A stretch of 64,000 nt of DNA from NCBI RefSeq assembly GCF_026340675.1, contig NZ_JAPEOX010000001.1:744001-808000 (forward strand), given 5' to 3'. Position numbers and translations under genes: made by a program. Source of the DNA: Streptomyces sp. NBC_01264 (GTDB lineage: Bacteria; Actinomycetota; Actinomycetes; Streptomycetales; Streptomycetaceae). Shown piece after piece: positions 45,612 through 53,625 of this stretch (positions are counted from its first letter, which is position 1; each line of letters begins with the position of its first letter). Under the pieces are notes generated by a model, which saw only the letters and a program-made list of their open reading frames with translations, searched no databases and was not told the origin of the DNA.

Positions 45612-45644
45612 GAGCGCAACATTGTTGTCAACGGTGTTGCGCTC
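45612..45644. promoter_or_regulatory. Inverted-repeat operator between amidohydrolase and TetR genes
   Basis: GAGCGCAACA (45612-45621) and TGTTGCGCTC (45635-45644) are perfect 10-base inverted repeats separated by 13 bases. The centre contains GTTG-T-CAAC. It is in the 129-base gap between the divergent genes and is the obvious TetR binding site. Confidence 0.75.
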
Positions 45645-45676
45645 GCTCTGTTCCACATCGTTACACTGGCCCCACC

Positions 45677-46372
45677 ATGCCGAAGTCATCCGACACACCC
45701 GCCCGGTCCAAGCGCGCGGGCAGCCAGCTCACACCCGACGCGATCATCGAAGCGAGCCTGCGCATCGCGGCTCGCGGCAGCGAGGACGCCTTCACCGTGC
45801 GGCGCCTCGGCGAGGAGCTCGGCGCCGACCCGACCGCGATCTACCGGCACTTCCGCGACAAGGACGAGCTGCTGCTCTCGGTCGCCGACCGCACGCTCGG
45901 CGAGGTGCTCGACAGCATCCCCGAGGGGCTCGACTGGAAGGGCCGGCTGCGGGCGCTCGCCGACGGCTCCCTCGAAGTGGCCCTCAGGTACCCGGTGGTC
46001 GGCTCGACCATGGCCAGCCGGACCACTCGCAGGCCCAACGAGTTCCGCGTCGTGGAGCTGATCCTCGGCGCGGTGACGGAGGCGGGCCTCGAAGGGGCGG
46101 AGGCGGCCGTCCACTACCGGATGGTCGGCGACTCCCTCCTGGCCTACGTCGGGCAGCGCGCCGCCTACCTCTTGTTCGACCCGGAGGTCCGGGCGGCCGA
46201 CGAGTCCTCGTGGAACCGCGAGTACCGCCTGGTCGATCCCGCGGGCTTCCCCAACATCACCCGGCTCGGCGCACAGCTGGCCGAGGTCACGGACGAGCAG
46301 ATCTTCGAGGCCAGGGTCGAGGCGCTGATCACCGCGATCGAGAACCGGGTCCTGGCGCTGCGCGGAGCCTGA
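45677..46372 (+). CDS. TetR-family regulator
   Basis: A 231-residue TetR-type repressor. N-terminal helix-turn-helix: GSEDAFTVRRLGEELGADPTAIYRHFRDKDELL at residues 34-66. The ligand-binding domain is all-helical and variable. The start is ATG 45677 with no strong ribosome-binding site. It is divergent to the amidohydrolase, with a 10-bp inverted repeat in between; it probably represses the amidohydrolase and itself, and perhaps the transporter operon. A terminator follows. Confidence 0.9.
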   Translation: MPKSSDTPARSKRAGSQLTPDAIIEASLRIAARGSEDAFTVRRLGEELGADPTAIYRHFRDKDELLLSVADRTLGEVLDSIPEGLDWKGRLRALADGSLEVALRYPVVGSTMASRTTRRPNEFRVVELILGAVTEAGLEGAEAAVHYRMVGDSLLAYVGQRAAYLLFDPEVRAADESSWNREYRLVDPAGFPNITRLGAQLAEVTDEQIFEARVEALITAIENRVLALRGA

Positions 46373-46377
46373 ACGCG

Positions 46378-46420
46378 GCGCGGCCCGGGATCAGGTACCG
46401 GATCTGATCCCGGGCCGCGC
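46378..46420. terminator. Bidirectional terminator after TetR gene
   Basis: GCGCGGCCCGGGATCA (46378-46393) and TGATCCCGGGCCGCGC (46405-46420) form a perfect 16-bp stem with an 11-base loop. Confidence 0.85.
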
Positions 46421-46436
46421 GCACCGCGTAAGAGGC

Positions 46437-46506
46437 GTCACCTCTGTGGCCTCACCTCTATGCCGTCACCTCTGTGCCGTCACCTCTGAAGGGTCACCTC
46501 TGCGGG
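46437..46506. repeat. 14-bp tandem repeat, five copies
   Basis: Five adjacent 14-base units: GTCACCTCTGTGGC, CTCACCTCTATGCC, GTCACCTCTGTGCC, GTCACCTCTGAAGG and GTCACCTCTGCGGG. The last unit carries the stop codon and final codons of the prolyl oligopeptidase, so the array seems to have grown from the gene's own 3' end. Confidence 0.85.
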
Positions 46507-48530
46507 GTCAGCCGGTCCCACAGGAAGGTGTGGACCAGCGCGTGGTTGAAGGCCGTCTGCCCGTGGTCGGTGGCGCCGGAATGGCCGCCGCCGAGGTGCT
46601 CGTGGAACAGCACGGGATGCCCCGACTCCCGCAGCCGGGCGGCCATCTTGCGGGCGTGCCCGGGGTGGACGCGGTCGTCGCGGGTCGAGGTCAGCAGGAG
46701 CAGCGGCGGGTACGCGGGCCCGTCCGTCCGGACCTGGTGGTACGGGGAGATCCCCTCCAGGTGGGGCCGGTCGGCCGGGTCGTCGGGGTCCCCGTACTCG
46801 GCGATCCAGCTCGCACCGGCGAGCAGCTTGTGGAAGCGCAGCATGTCCATCAGCGGCACGAGGGCCACGACCGCGCCGAACAGTTCGGGGTCGCGGGTGA
46901 GCATCGCGCCCATGAGCAGTCCGCCGTTGCTGCCGCCTTCGATGCCGAGCTGGGCCGGGGTGGTGATGTCCCGGGCGATGAGGTCCCGGGCCACGGCCGC
47001 GAAGTCCTCGTAGGCCCGGACCCGGTTCGCGCCGAGTGCGGCCTTGTGCCAGTCCGGCCCGTACTCGTGCCCGCCCCGGATGCCCGCCACCACGTAGGTG
47101 CCGCCGCGCGCGAGCCAGGCGCGGCCGGTCACGGCGCTGTAGCCCGGGACCATGGAGATCTCGAAGCCGCCGTAGCCGTAGAGCAGGGTGGGCCCGGGGC
47201 CGGTGCGGTCCTCGGGGCCGACGACGAAGTACGGGACCTCCGTGCCGTCCGCGGAGCGCGCGAAGTGCTGGCGGACCGTGAGACCGGCCGTGTCGAAGAG
47301 GGCCGGGTCCTGCTTGACGGTCTCGTCGGCGCCGGCCGGGGCCGTACCCCGGTAGAGCGTGGACGGCTGGAGGTGGCCCGAGACGTTCAGGAAGAACTCG
47401 TCGCTCACGTCCGGATCGGTGCCGGTGACGGAGGCCGTGGACAGCGGCGGTACGCCGGACAGGGGGGTGCGGCTCCAGCCGTCGGGGCCCGGTCCGGGGG
47501 TCAGGATCTCGAGCCGGGAGGAAACGTCGGCGCTGGTGGTGAGGATCAGGTGGTGGCGGGTCCAGCTCCAGCCCGCGAGGGCGGTGTGCTCGTCCGGGGT
47601 GAAGAGCACCGCCGCCTCCCGCTCCCCCGCCCGGAAGGCCTCGAAGTCGAAGGCGAGAAGACTGCCCGCGACGTGGCCGAGCCACGGGGACTTCGGCGAG
47701 ACGATCAGCCACTCGCGGTGGACGGAGGCACCGGCGTCGTCCGGGACCTCGATCTTCTCGGGCTCCGCCGGGGCGGCGGTGTCCCCGGGCAGGAGGAACA
47801 GCTCCTGCTTCCAGAAATCGATCTGCCGGTGGACGAAGTCCCGTTCAAAACCGGGTGTGTCATCGTGCCATCCGGTGGCGGTCATGTCCGTCGGGCGGCC
47901 CTCGTAGACCAGTTCCGCCTCCGCGAGGGGCGTGCCGCGCCGCCACCGGCGCACCTGGAGGGGGTAACCGGACGTGGACATCGAACCGGGGCCGAAGTCC
48001 GTGCCGATCCAGACCAGGTCCCGGTCGATCCAGCCGATCTGGGTCCTGGCCTCGGCGACCTCGAAACCGCCCTCGACGAACTCCCGCTCCTCCAGGTCGA
48101 ACTCGCGCACGACACAGGCGTCAGCGCCGTCCCTGGACAGCATGACCAGGGCGTGGCGATGGTCGGGACCCAGCACGGCGCTGCCCGCCCAGGCCCACTT
48201 CTCCCCCTCGGCCTCGGCGAGTGCGTCCAGGTCGAGGACCGGCTCCCAGTCGGGCCGCTCCTTGCGGTACTCCTCCAATGTGGTGCGCCGCCACAGGCCG
48301 CGTACGTGGTCGGCGTCCTGCCGGAAGTTGTAGAGGTGACGTCCCCGCCGGCGCGCGTAGGGGATCCTGCCGTCGTCGTCGAGGGCCTCGCGGACCTCCG
48401 ACTCCAGCACCTTGAACCCGGGATCCGAGGCCAGCGCGGACACCGTTTCCTCGTTGCGCTCGCGCACCCAGGACAGGGCGGCCTCGCCGGTCACTTCTTC
48501 CAACCAGAGGTAGGGGTCTTCATCGCTCAT
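46494..48530 (-). CDS. Prolyl oligopeptidase (S9A family)
   Basis: A 678-residue serine peptidase. Residues 1-400 form the beta-propeller gate (VTGEAALSWVRERNEETVSAL at the start). The catalytic domain has GGSNGGLLMGAM near residue 530 (Ser), TSTRDDRVHPGHARKM near 615 (Asp) and LGGGHSGATDHG near 650 (His). The start is ATG 48530, giving MSDEDPYLWLEEV, the usual family beginning; upstream residues in frame are atypical. It lacks a signal peptide and would be cytoplasmic, cutting small peptides after proline. Divergent to the MFS exporter with a short gap of 77 bases. Its last codons fall in the 14-bp repeat. Confidence 0.93.
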   Translation of the reverse strand: MSDEDPYLWLEEVTGEAALSWVRERNEETVSALASDPGFKVLESEVREALDDDGRIPYARRRGRHLYNFRQDADHVRGLWRRTTLEEYRKERPDWEPVLDLDALAEAEGEKWAWAGSAVLGPDHRHALVMLSRDGADACVVREFDLEEREFVEGGFEVAEARTQIGWIDRDLVWIGTDFGPGSMSTSGYPLQVRRWRRGTPLAEAELVYEGRPTDMTATGWHDDTPGFERDFVHRQIDFWKQELFLLPGDTAAPAEPEKIEVPDDAGASVHREWLIVSPKSPWLGHVAGSLLAFDFEAFRAGEREAAVLFTPDEHTALAGWSWTRHHLILTTSADVSSRLEILTPGPGPDGWSRTPLSGVPPLSTASVTGTDPDVSDEFFLNVSGHLQPSTLYRGTAPAGADETVKQDPALFDTAGLTVRQHFARSADGTEVPYFVVGPEDRTGPGPTLLYGYGGFEISMVPGYSAVTGRAWLARGGTYVVAGIRGGHEYGPDWHKAALGANRVRAYEDFAAVARDLIARDITTPAQLGIEGGSNGGLLMGAMLTRDPELFGAVVALVPLMDMLRFHKLLAGASWIAEYGDPDDPADRPHLEGISPYHQVRTDGPAYPPLLLLTSTRDDRVHPGHARKMAARLRESGHPVLFHEHLGGGHSGATDHGQTAFNHALVHTFLWDRLTPQR

Positions 48531-48607
48531 CCGCCGATTGTGCAGGATCGGAGGGCAGCCGAAAATCGGTTGCCGGAGGGACGGGCGGGCGCCGACCATG
48601 GCCCCTC

Positions 48608-49906
48608 GTGAGCAGATCCCGTTTCGCCTCCGTACTGCCCGACCTGTCCCCGTTGCGGTCCAGCCCCGATTTCCGGCTGCTGTTCTACCAGGGCACGGTC
48701 ACCTTCTTCGGCTCGTTCATGGCGATGATCGCGCTCCCGCTGCAGATCAAGCACATGACGGACTCGCCGCTCGCGGTCGGTGCGATGGGCGCGGTGGAGC
48801 TGCTCCCGCTGGTGGTCTTCGGCCTCTACGGCGGCGCCCTCGCCGATGCCGTGGACCGGCGTCGGATGATCCTGCTGACGGAGGCCGGGCTCGGGGTGCT
48901 CGCTCTGGTCCTCCTGGTGAACTCGGCCCTGCCGACCCCGATGCTGTGGCCGCTGTACGTGGTCGCGGCGTGCGTGTCGGCGCTGACCGGCCTGCAGCGG
49001 CCGGCCATGGACTCGCTGATGGCCCGGATCGTGCCGCACGACCAGCTGACCGCCGCCGCCGCGCTGAACGGGCTGCGCTACCAGTTCGGAGCCATCGCGG
49101 GTCCCGCGGTGGCCGGCCTGGTCGTCGCGTACGCCGGGTACGCGTCCGCGTACGCCGTCACCGTGGCCGGGTTCCTCGTCTCCGTGCTGCTGTGCCTGCG
49201 GCTGCGTCCGGCTCCGCCCGCCCGGGACGCCGAGCGGCCCTCCTTGCGGGGGATCGCCGAGGGCGCCCGGTACGCGTGGAGCCGGCCCGTGCTGCTCGGC
49301 ACGTACGCCGTGGACCTGGCGGCGATGTTCTTCGCCTTCCCGAACGCCATCTTCCCCTTCCTCGCGGACGAGCTCGACGCGGTGTGGGCGCTGGGTCTGA
49401 TGTACGCGGCCGGGGCGGTGGGCTCCCTGGTGCTGGGGCTGACCAGCGGCTGGGCCTCGCGGGTACGCCGGCACGGGCTGCTGGTGGTGTGCGGGGCCGG
49501 GGTGTGGGGGCTGGCCATCGCGGCCGCGGGCTGGTCCGGGAACATCTGGCTGGTGCTGCTGTGCCTCGCCGTGGCCGGCGCGGGCGACATGCTGAGCGGG
49601 CTGGGGCGGGCCACCATCTGGAACCAGACGATCCCCGAGGAGCTGCGGGGCCGCCTCGCGGGCATCGAGGTGCTCTCGTACACCGTCGGCCCGCAGCTCG
49701 GTCAGGTCCGTGCGGGCACGATGGCCGGCTGGACCGGTACCCGCTCGGCCTTCTGGAGCGGCGGGCTCGCCTGCGTGGCCTCGGTGGCGGTGCTGGCGGC
49801 CCTGTTGCCGAAGCTGATCTCCTACGACGCCGACACGGACGAGGACGCCCTGCGGCGCCGGGCCGCGAAGGAGGAGCCGCAGCCGAGCGGGGCGGCGACG
49901 GCCTGA
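48608..49906 (+). CDS. MFS transporter, EntS-like exporter
   Basis: A 432-residue major-facilitator protein with twelve helices, similar in layout to the EntS/tetracycline-type exporters: FRLLFYQGTVTFFGSFMAMIALPLQIKHMT at the N-terminus and LYGGALADAVDRRRMIL as motif A. The conserved LQRPAMDSLMARIVP lies in the centre. The start is GTG 48608. Its stop is 10 bases from that of the convergent MFS gene. It may export a siderophore or antibiotic; the substrate is not identifiable. Confidence 0.85.
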   Translation: MSRSRFASVLPDLSPLRSSPDFRLLFYQGTVTFFGSFMAMIALPLQIKHMTDSPLAVGAMGAVELLPLVVFGLYGGALADAVDRRRMILLTEAGLGVLALVLLVNSALPTPMLWPLYVVAACVSALTGLQRPAMDSLMARIVPHDQLTAAAALNGLRYQFGAIAGPAVAGLVVAYAGYASAYAVTVAGFLVSVLLCLRLRPAPPARDAERPSLRGIAEGARYAWSRPVLLGTYAVDLAAMFFAFPNAIFPFLADELDAVWALGLMYAAGAVGSLVLGLTSGWASRVRRHGLLVVCGAGVWGLAIAAAGWSGNIWLVLLCLAVAGAGDMLSGLGRATIWNQTIPEELRGRLAGIEVLSYTVGPQLGQVRAGTMAGWTGTRSAFWSGGLACVASVAVLAALLPKLISYDADTDEDALRRRAAKEEPQPSGAATA

Positions 49907-49916
49907 TCCACCGCCC

Positions 49917-51176
49917 TCACCCCTCGGGGGACTCCTCCCCCGGGGTGGGGACGCGGCCCGCGAAGGCAGCCGTCAGCGCCAGGGTCAGCAGCAGTCCGAC
50001 GGCCGTCACGGCCAGCGCCGGACCCGGGCCCCACAGGGTCCACGCCGCGCCGAAGAGCAGGGAGCCCGCGAACCGCGCCAGGGCCTGCGCCGTCTGGAGC
50101 ACCGCCAGCCCGGTGGTGCGCAGCCCCGCGGGCAGCAGCGGTCCGGCCGCGGCCATCAGCACCCCGTCGGTGGCGGCGTAGAACAGGCCGAGCAGACCGA
50201 GGACCCCGCACACGAGCACGGGGCCGGGCGGTACCGGAGCCAGCAGGATCAGGCAGGCGCCGAGCAGGAGCAGGTGGCCGCCGAGGAAGACGCGGTGGCG
50301 TCCCAGCCGGTCGGCGAGCCGGCCCACGGGCAGGGCGGCGAGCAGGAACACGGCCGCGGTGCCGACCGGCAGCAGCGGGAACCAGGCGGCCGGCAGTTCG
50401 AGGCGCCGCTGGAGCAGGAGGTAGAGGAAGGCGTCCCCGACGGTGAACAGGCCGAGCACCGCGGCGGTCAGGCAGAGCCGCCGCAGGCCCGGGATCCGCA
50501 GCAGGGTCCGTGCCGAAGCCGTCCCGGCCGCCGGTGACGCGGGCGCGGGGCTCTCGCGTACGAAGAGGACCAGGATCAGGACGCCCAGCACCGCGAAGCA
50601 GCAGCTCAGGGTGAAGACGGCCTCGTACCCGTCGACCGCCACCCACAGCACGCCGAACGCGGCCAGCGGCCCCAGCAGGGCCCCGGCCGTGTCCAGCGCG
50701 CGGTGCACGCCGAAGGCGCGGCCCTGCTCCCCCGGCGGGCAGGACAGCGAGATCAGCGCGTCGCGCGGGGCGGTGCGCAGGCCCTTTCCGGTCCGGTCGG
50801 CGGCGAGCACCGCCGCCACCGACCAGGGGGTCGTGACCGCGAGCAGGGCCGCCTTGCAGACGGCGGAGATCGCGTAGCCGGTGCCGGCGACGAGCTTGCG
50901 GCGCTGCGTGCGGTCCGAGACCCGTCCTCCGAGGAGGCGCAGCAGTGCGGTGGCGCCCTGATTGAGCCCGTCCAGGGCGCCGAAGGCGAGCGGGGACATC
51001 CCGAGTCCGGCCACCAGGTACAGCGGCAGGACGGCGGTGACCATCTCCGCGGAGACGTCCGTGACCAGGCTGACCATGCCGAGGGCGAGCACCGTGCCGG
51101 GGACGGCCCGCAGCGGGCCCTTCGGTGCCGGAGGGTCGGCGGCGACGTCCGCCGCGCGGCTGGTCGACAGGTACAC
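49917..51176 (-). CDS. MFS transporter
   Basis: A 419-residue major-facilitator protein. VLALGMVSLVTDVSAEMVTAVLPLYLVAGLGMSPLAFGALDG and motif A GGRVSDRTQRRKLVAGTGY are clear, plus DRTGKGLRTAPRDALI in loop 4-5, a stretch seen in a distinct actinomycete MFS group. The start is GTG 51176 behind AAGGAGG. It lies 30 bases downstream of the phosphoesterase gene on the same strand and may share its transcript. Function unknown. Confidence 0.85.
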   Translation of the reverse strand: MYLSTSRAADVAADPPAPKGPLRAVPGTVLALGMVSLVTDVSAEMVTAVLPLYLVAGLGMSPLAFGALDGLNQGATALLRLLGGRVSDRTQRRKLVAGTGYAISAVCKAALLAVTTPWSVAAVLAADRTGKGLRTAPRDALISLSCPPGEQGRAFGVHRALDTAGALLGPLAAFGVLWVAVDGYEAVFTLSCCFAVLGVLILVLFVRESPAPASPAAGTASARTLLRIPGLRRLCLTAAVLGLFTVGDAFLYLLLQRRLELPAAWFPLLPVGTAAVFLLAALPVGRLADRLGRHRVFLGGHLLLLGACLILLAPVPPGPVLVCGVLGLLGLFYAATDGVLMAAAGPLLPAGLRTTGLAVLQTAQALARFAGSLLFGAAWTLWGPGPALAVTAVGLLLTLALTAAFAGRVPTPGEESPEG

Positions 51177-51206
51177 AGTGCCTCCTTCACGTTCTGAACA
51201 GGTTGG

Positions 51207-52499
51207 TCAGAACCAGGTGAGGGTGAGGGGGAAGGTGGTGGTGGCTGTGGTGGGGGTGGCGTCGGTGGCGGTGGCGGTGATCTGGATCGTTCCGGTGGCC
51301 CAGGGTTTGCCGCTGATGCGGCCGGTGGTGGCGTCGAGGGTCAGGCCCCACGGCAGTCCGGTGGCCGTGTAGCGGACGGGGGGCTTTCCGCCGGTGGTGG
51401 TGAGCTGGATGGTGCAGTTCTGGTTGAACTTGCAGCTCTGGGGGCCGGGGTTGGCCAGCTTCAGGTCACCGGGGGTCGGCGTGGAGGTGGGTGTCGGCGT
51501 GGGAGTCGGGGTCGGGGTGGGTGTCGGGGTCGGGGTGGGGTTCGTGGGGGTGAACACCTCACTGATGGGCTGGACGTTGGCGGCGTTCCCGGCGTGGGTC
51601 GCCGTGCCGAACAGGTCCTCGAAGGTGCGCAGCAGGTGGTGGTGGTTGAAGGCGGTGGCGTAGGTGCCCGTCTTGACGTTCGCCCCGTAGAACACGGTGG
51701 CGATCTGGTTGGAGCCGAGGTAGTTGTCCTCGTCCCAGGTCAGCACCAGCAGGCTGTTGTTGGCCTTCGCCCACTGCGCGTAGGCGTCGATGTTGTTCTT
51801 CGTCCAGGTGTCGCCCGTGCCGACCGAGCAGGAGTGCATGTCGTTGCACTGGTTGGGGACGACGAACGACAGGTTCGGCAGGGCGGCGAAGTTGTTCTGC
51901 GGGAACTGCGTCCAGGTCTTCCCGGTGTTCAGCGGCACGTTCTTGAAGGCGAACCACGGGTTGTGCTTCTGGGCGTACTGGCCGTTGGTGCAGGCCGTGG
52001 AACCCTCGCTCGGCAGGTCCTCGTTGTACGTCGCGAAGGTCTTGCCGGCCGCGATCACCTCCTGGCCCAGGTTGGGCGCGGTCATCGACTGCGGGGTGTA
52101 GCAGCCGTCCCCGGTGATGCCCTGCGTGGCGCCGGAGAACAGGTTGAAGTAGTTCGGCTGGCTCGGGTGGGTCAGCGCCTTCATTCCGGTCAGGCTCGCG
52201 CCGCCGCCCGCGAGCTGGTTGATGTAGGGGGCGTTGGCGCTGCCCATGATCTCGCCGTACTGCTTGTTCTCGTACACGACGACGACCACGTGGTCGTACG
52301 CCGGGAGCGCGGCCGCGGCCGCCGGAGCCGCGGAACCGCTTTCCGCTGCCTGGGAGTTGGCGATGGTGAAGGCGCCCAGCAGGCCCAGGGCGCCGAGGGC
52401 TGCGACGGCGGCGGCCAGGGCGGAGCGGTGGGCCCGGTGTCTCGGGCGTGCGGTCGCGCCCGGGCTCGTGCTCGCTGTCGTCGGGGGACGGAGGGGCAT
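51207..52499 (-). CDS. Secreted phosphoesterase with Ig-like C-terminal domain
   Basis: A 430-residue exported phosphoesterase of the acid phosphatase/phospholipase C superfamily. Signal peptide residues 1-54 (Arg-rich start, ALAAAVAALGALGLLGAFTIA). Catalytic part: YDHVVVVVYENKQYGEIMGSANAPYINQL, with the ENK nucleophile-bearing motif, LTWDEDNYLGSNQIATVFYG (metal Asp) and FNHHHLLRTFEDLFG. A (TP)n linker joins an Ig-like/putative fibronectin-type domain (VRYTATGLPWGLTLDATTGRISG) that ends the protein. Likely a cell-surface or secreted enzyme releasing phosphate or head groups. The start is ATG 52499; RBS is weak. Confidence 0.87.
   Translation of the reverse strand: MPLRPPTTASTSPGATARPRHRAHRSALAAAVAALGALGLLGAFTIANSQAAESGSAAPAAAAALPAYDHVVVVVYENKQYGEIMGSANAPYINQLAGGGASLTGMKALTHPSQPNYFNLFSGATQGITGDGCYTPQSMTAPNLGQEVIAAGKTFATYNEDLPSEGSTACTNGQYAQKHNPWFAFKNVPLNTGKTWTQFPQNNFAALPNLSFVVPNQCNDMHSCSVGTGDTWTKNNIDAYAQWAKANNSLLVLTWDEDNYLGSNQIATVFYGANVKTGTYATAFNHHHLLRTFEDLFGTATHAGNAANVQPISEVFTPTNPTPTPTPTPTPTPTPTPTSTPTPGDLKLANPGPQSCKFNQNCTIQLTTTGGKPPVRYTATGLPWGLTLDATTGRISGKPWATGTIQITATATDATPTTATTTFPLTLTWF
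51484..51548 (-). repeat. Thr-Pro dipeptide-encoding repeat
   Basis: Imperfect hexanucleotide repeat (GGTGTC/GGGGTC in plus-strand reading) encoding an alternating Thr-Pro linker of about 20 residues in the phosphoesterase. Prone to length change; useful as a strain marker. Confidence 0.8.
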
Positions 52500-52572
52500 G
52501 GGTGGTTCCTCCTCGTGATGAGTGGGGTGGTGCTCGGGGCCGGGACCGGTGCCGGGACCCGGGGGTGCGGTC

Positions 52573-53625
52573 TCACACCTCGCGGCGGGCCGCGCCCGCG
52601 ACGGTGATGTTCAGGAACCGGGGCACGGGCAGCTCGCGGTCGCGGAAGTCCTCCGCGACCGCCGCCCGCACCGCCGCCAGCCGGGCCTCGGGCAGCAGGA
52701 CCAGGACGCTGCGCCCGGGCCGCTTCCCGGGCTGCCAGGCGCTCAGGGCCCCGGCCCGGCGGGCGCACGCGACGGCCCGGGCCAGTTCGGCCGTACGGTC
52801 CTGCGTGCCGTCGCCGAGCAAGAGCACCGAGGTCGGGCGGAGCGCCAGCAGCACCAGGCGGGACCCCGACGGGGCGGGGTCGAAGACCACGAACCGCTGG
52901 CGCTGGCGCTGCCGCCGGGGCTCCGGACGGGCCGGACCGTGGCCGAGCAGCAGGGCCCTGCCCGGCCGGGCGAAGAGGGCGCCCCGGCGCAGGGCGTCGT
53001 CGCCGTCCGGCAGCGCCTCCGCCATCAGCCGGGCCAGCCGTACCCGGTCCGGGTCCTCGCCCGCCGGTGTGTGGACGTCGGCCACCGCGAGCGCCACCGC
53101 GCAGTCGGCGGCCTCCTCGGTGGCCAGCCCGGCGGCGGCGGTGAGGGAGCCCTGCACGTGCAGGTCGGTCCCGCCCCGGCCGTACCCGGCCCGGGCCAGC
53201 GCGCGCAGCAGGGCGTACGGACGGGCGGCCCAGGCCGGGGCGGCGGGCGGCGGCCCGGACAGGGTCAGGGGCAGGTCGCAGCCGTCCGCCGGGTGGGCCA
53301 GGGAGCTGAGCCGTACGAGGCCGTCCGTGCGCGGGGCCGCCGCGGCCGCGACGGGCCAGCCGGCTGCCGCGACGAGGCCCGGGGAGCCCAGGTGAAAGGT
53401 GTACGGGGCGCTCCAGACCGCGGCCGGCGGGCGGCCGTGCGCGGCCTCCAGGGCGTAGGCGACCAGGCGGAAGAGCGGGTCGGCGGTGGCTCGTCGGGCG
53501 AGGTCCGCCCCGGCGGGGGCCCCGGGGCGGGCGGCGGCTTCGCCGGTGCCGGTCCCGGTGCCCGTGGTGGCTCCGGCGGGGACGGTGGCCGGGGCCGGGC
53601 CGGTCCGCGCGCCCGGGCCCGTCAC
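52573..53625 (-). CDS. Degenerate galactokinase-like (GHMP-fold) protein
   Basis: A 350-residue protein of the GHMP-kinase fold, most like galactokinase in order of segments: a Ser/Pro opening, GSPGLVAAAGWP where GEHTDYN would normally be, DGLVRLSSLAHPADGCDLPLTL, WAARPYALLRALARAGYGRGGTDLHVQGSLTAAAGLATEEAADCAVALAVADV, then DRVRLARLMAEALP. The ATP-binding loop GLSSSAA is GLATEEA and the GIMDQ motif is missing, so kinase activity is unlikely. The start is GTG 53625, overlapping the methyltransferase stop by four bases, making it the last gene of the synthase operon. The most interesting guess is a sugar-binding or regulatory role for the glycosyltransferase two genes upstream. Assignment is by eye. 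Confidence 0.6.
   Translation of the reverse strand: MTGPGARTGPAPATVPAGATTGTGTGTGEAAARPGAPAGADLARRATADPLFRLVAYALEAAHGRPPAAVWSAPYTFHLGSPGLVAAAGWPVAAAAAPRTDGLVRLSSLAHPADGCDLPLTLSGPPPAAPAWAARPYALLRALARAGYGRGGTDLHVQGSLTAAAGLATEEAADCAVALAVADVHTPAGEDPDRVRLARLMAEALPDGDDALRRGALFARPGRALLLGHGPARPEPRRQRQRQRFVVFDPAPSGSRLVLLALRPTSVLLLGDGTQDRTAELARAVACARRAGALSAWQPGKRPGRSVLVLLPEARLAAVRAAVAEDFRDRELPVPRFLNITVAGAARREV

Noticed and set aside
46437..46506. Possible CRISPR or attachment site
   Set aside because: Tandem 14-base units without spacers, no integrase, no tRNA.
46446..48611. 721-codon plus-strand open frame opposite the prolyl oligopeptidase
   Set aside because: Antisense shadow; the minus-strand protein has an intact serine-peptidase triad.
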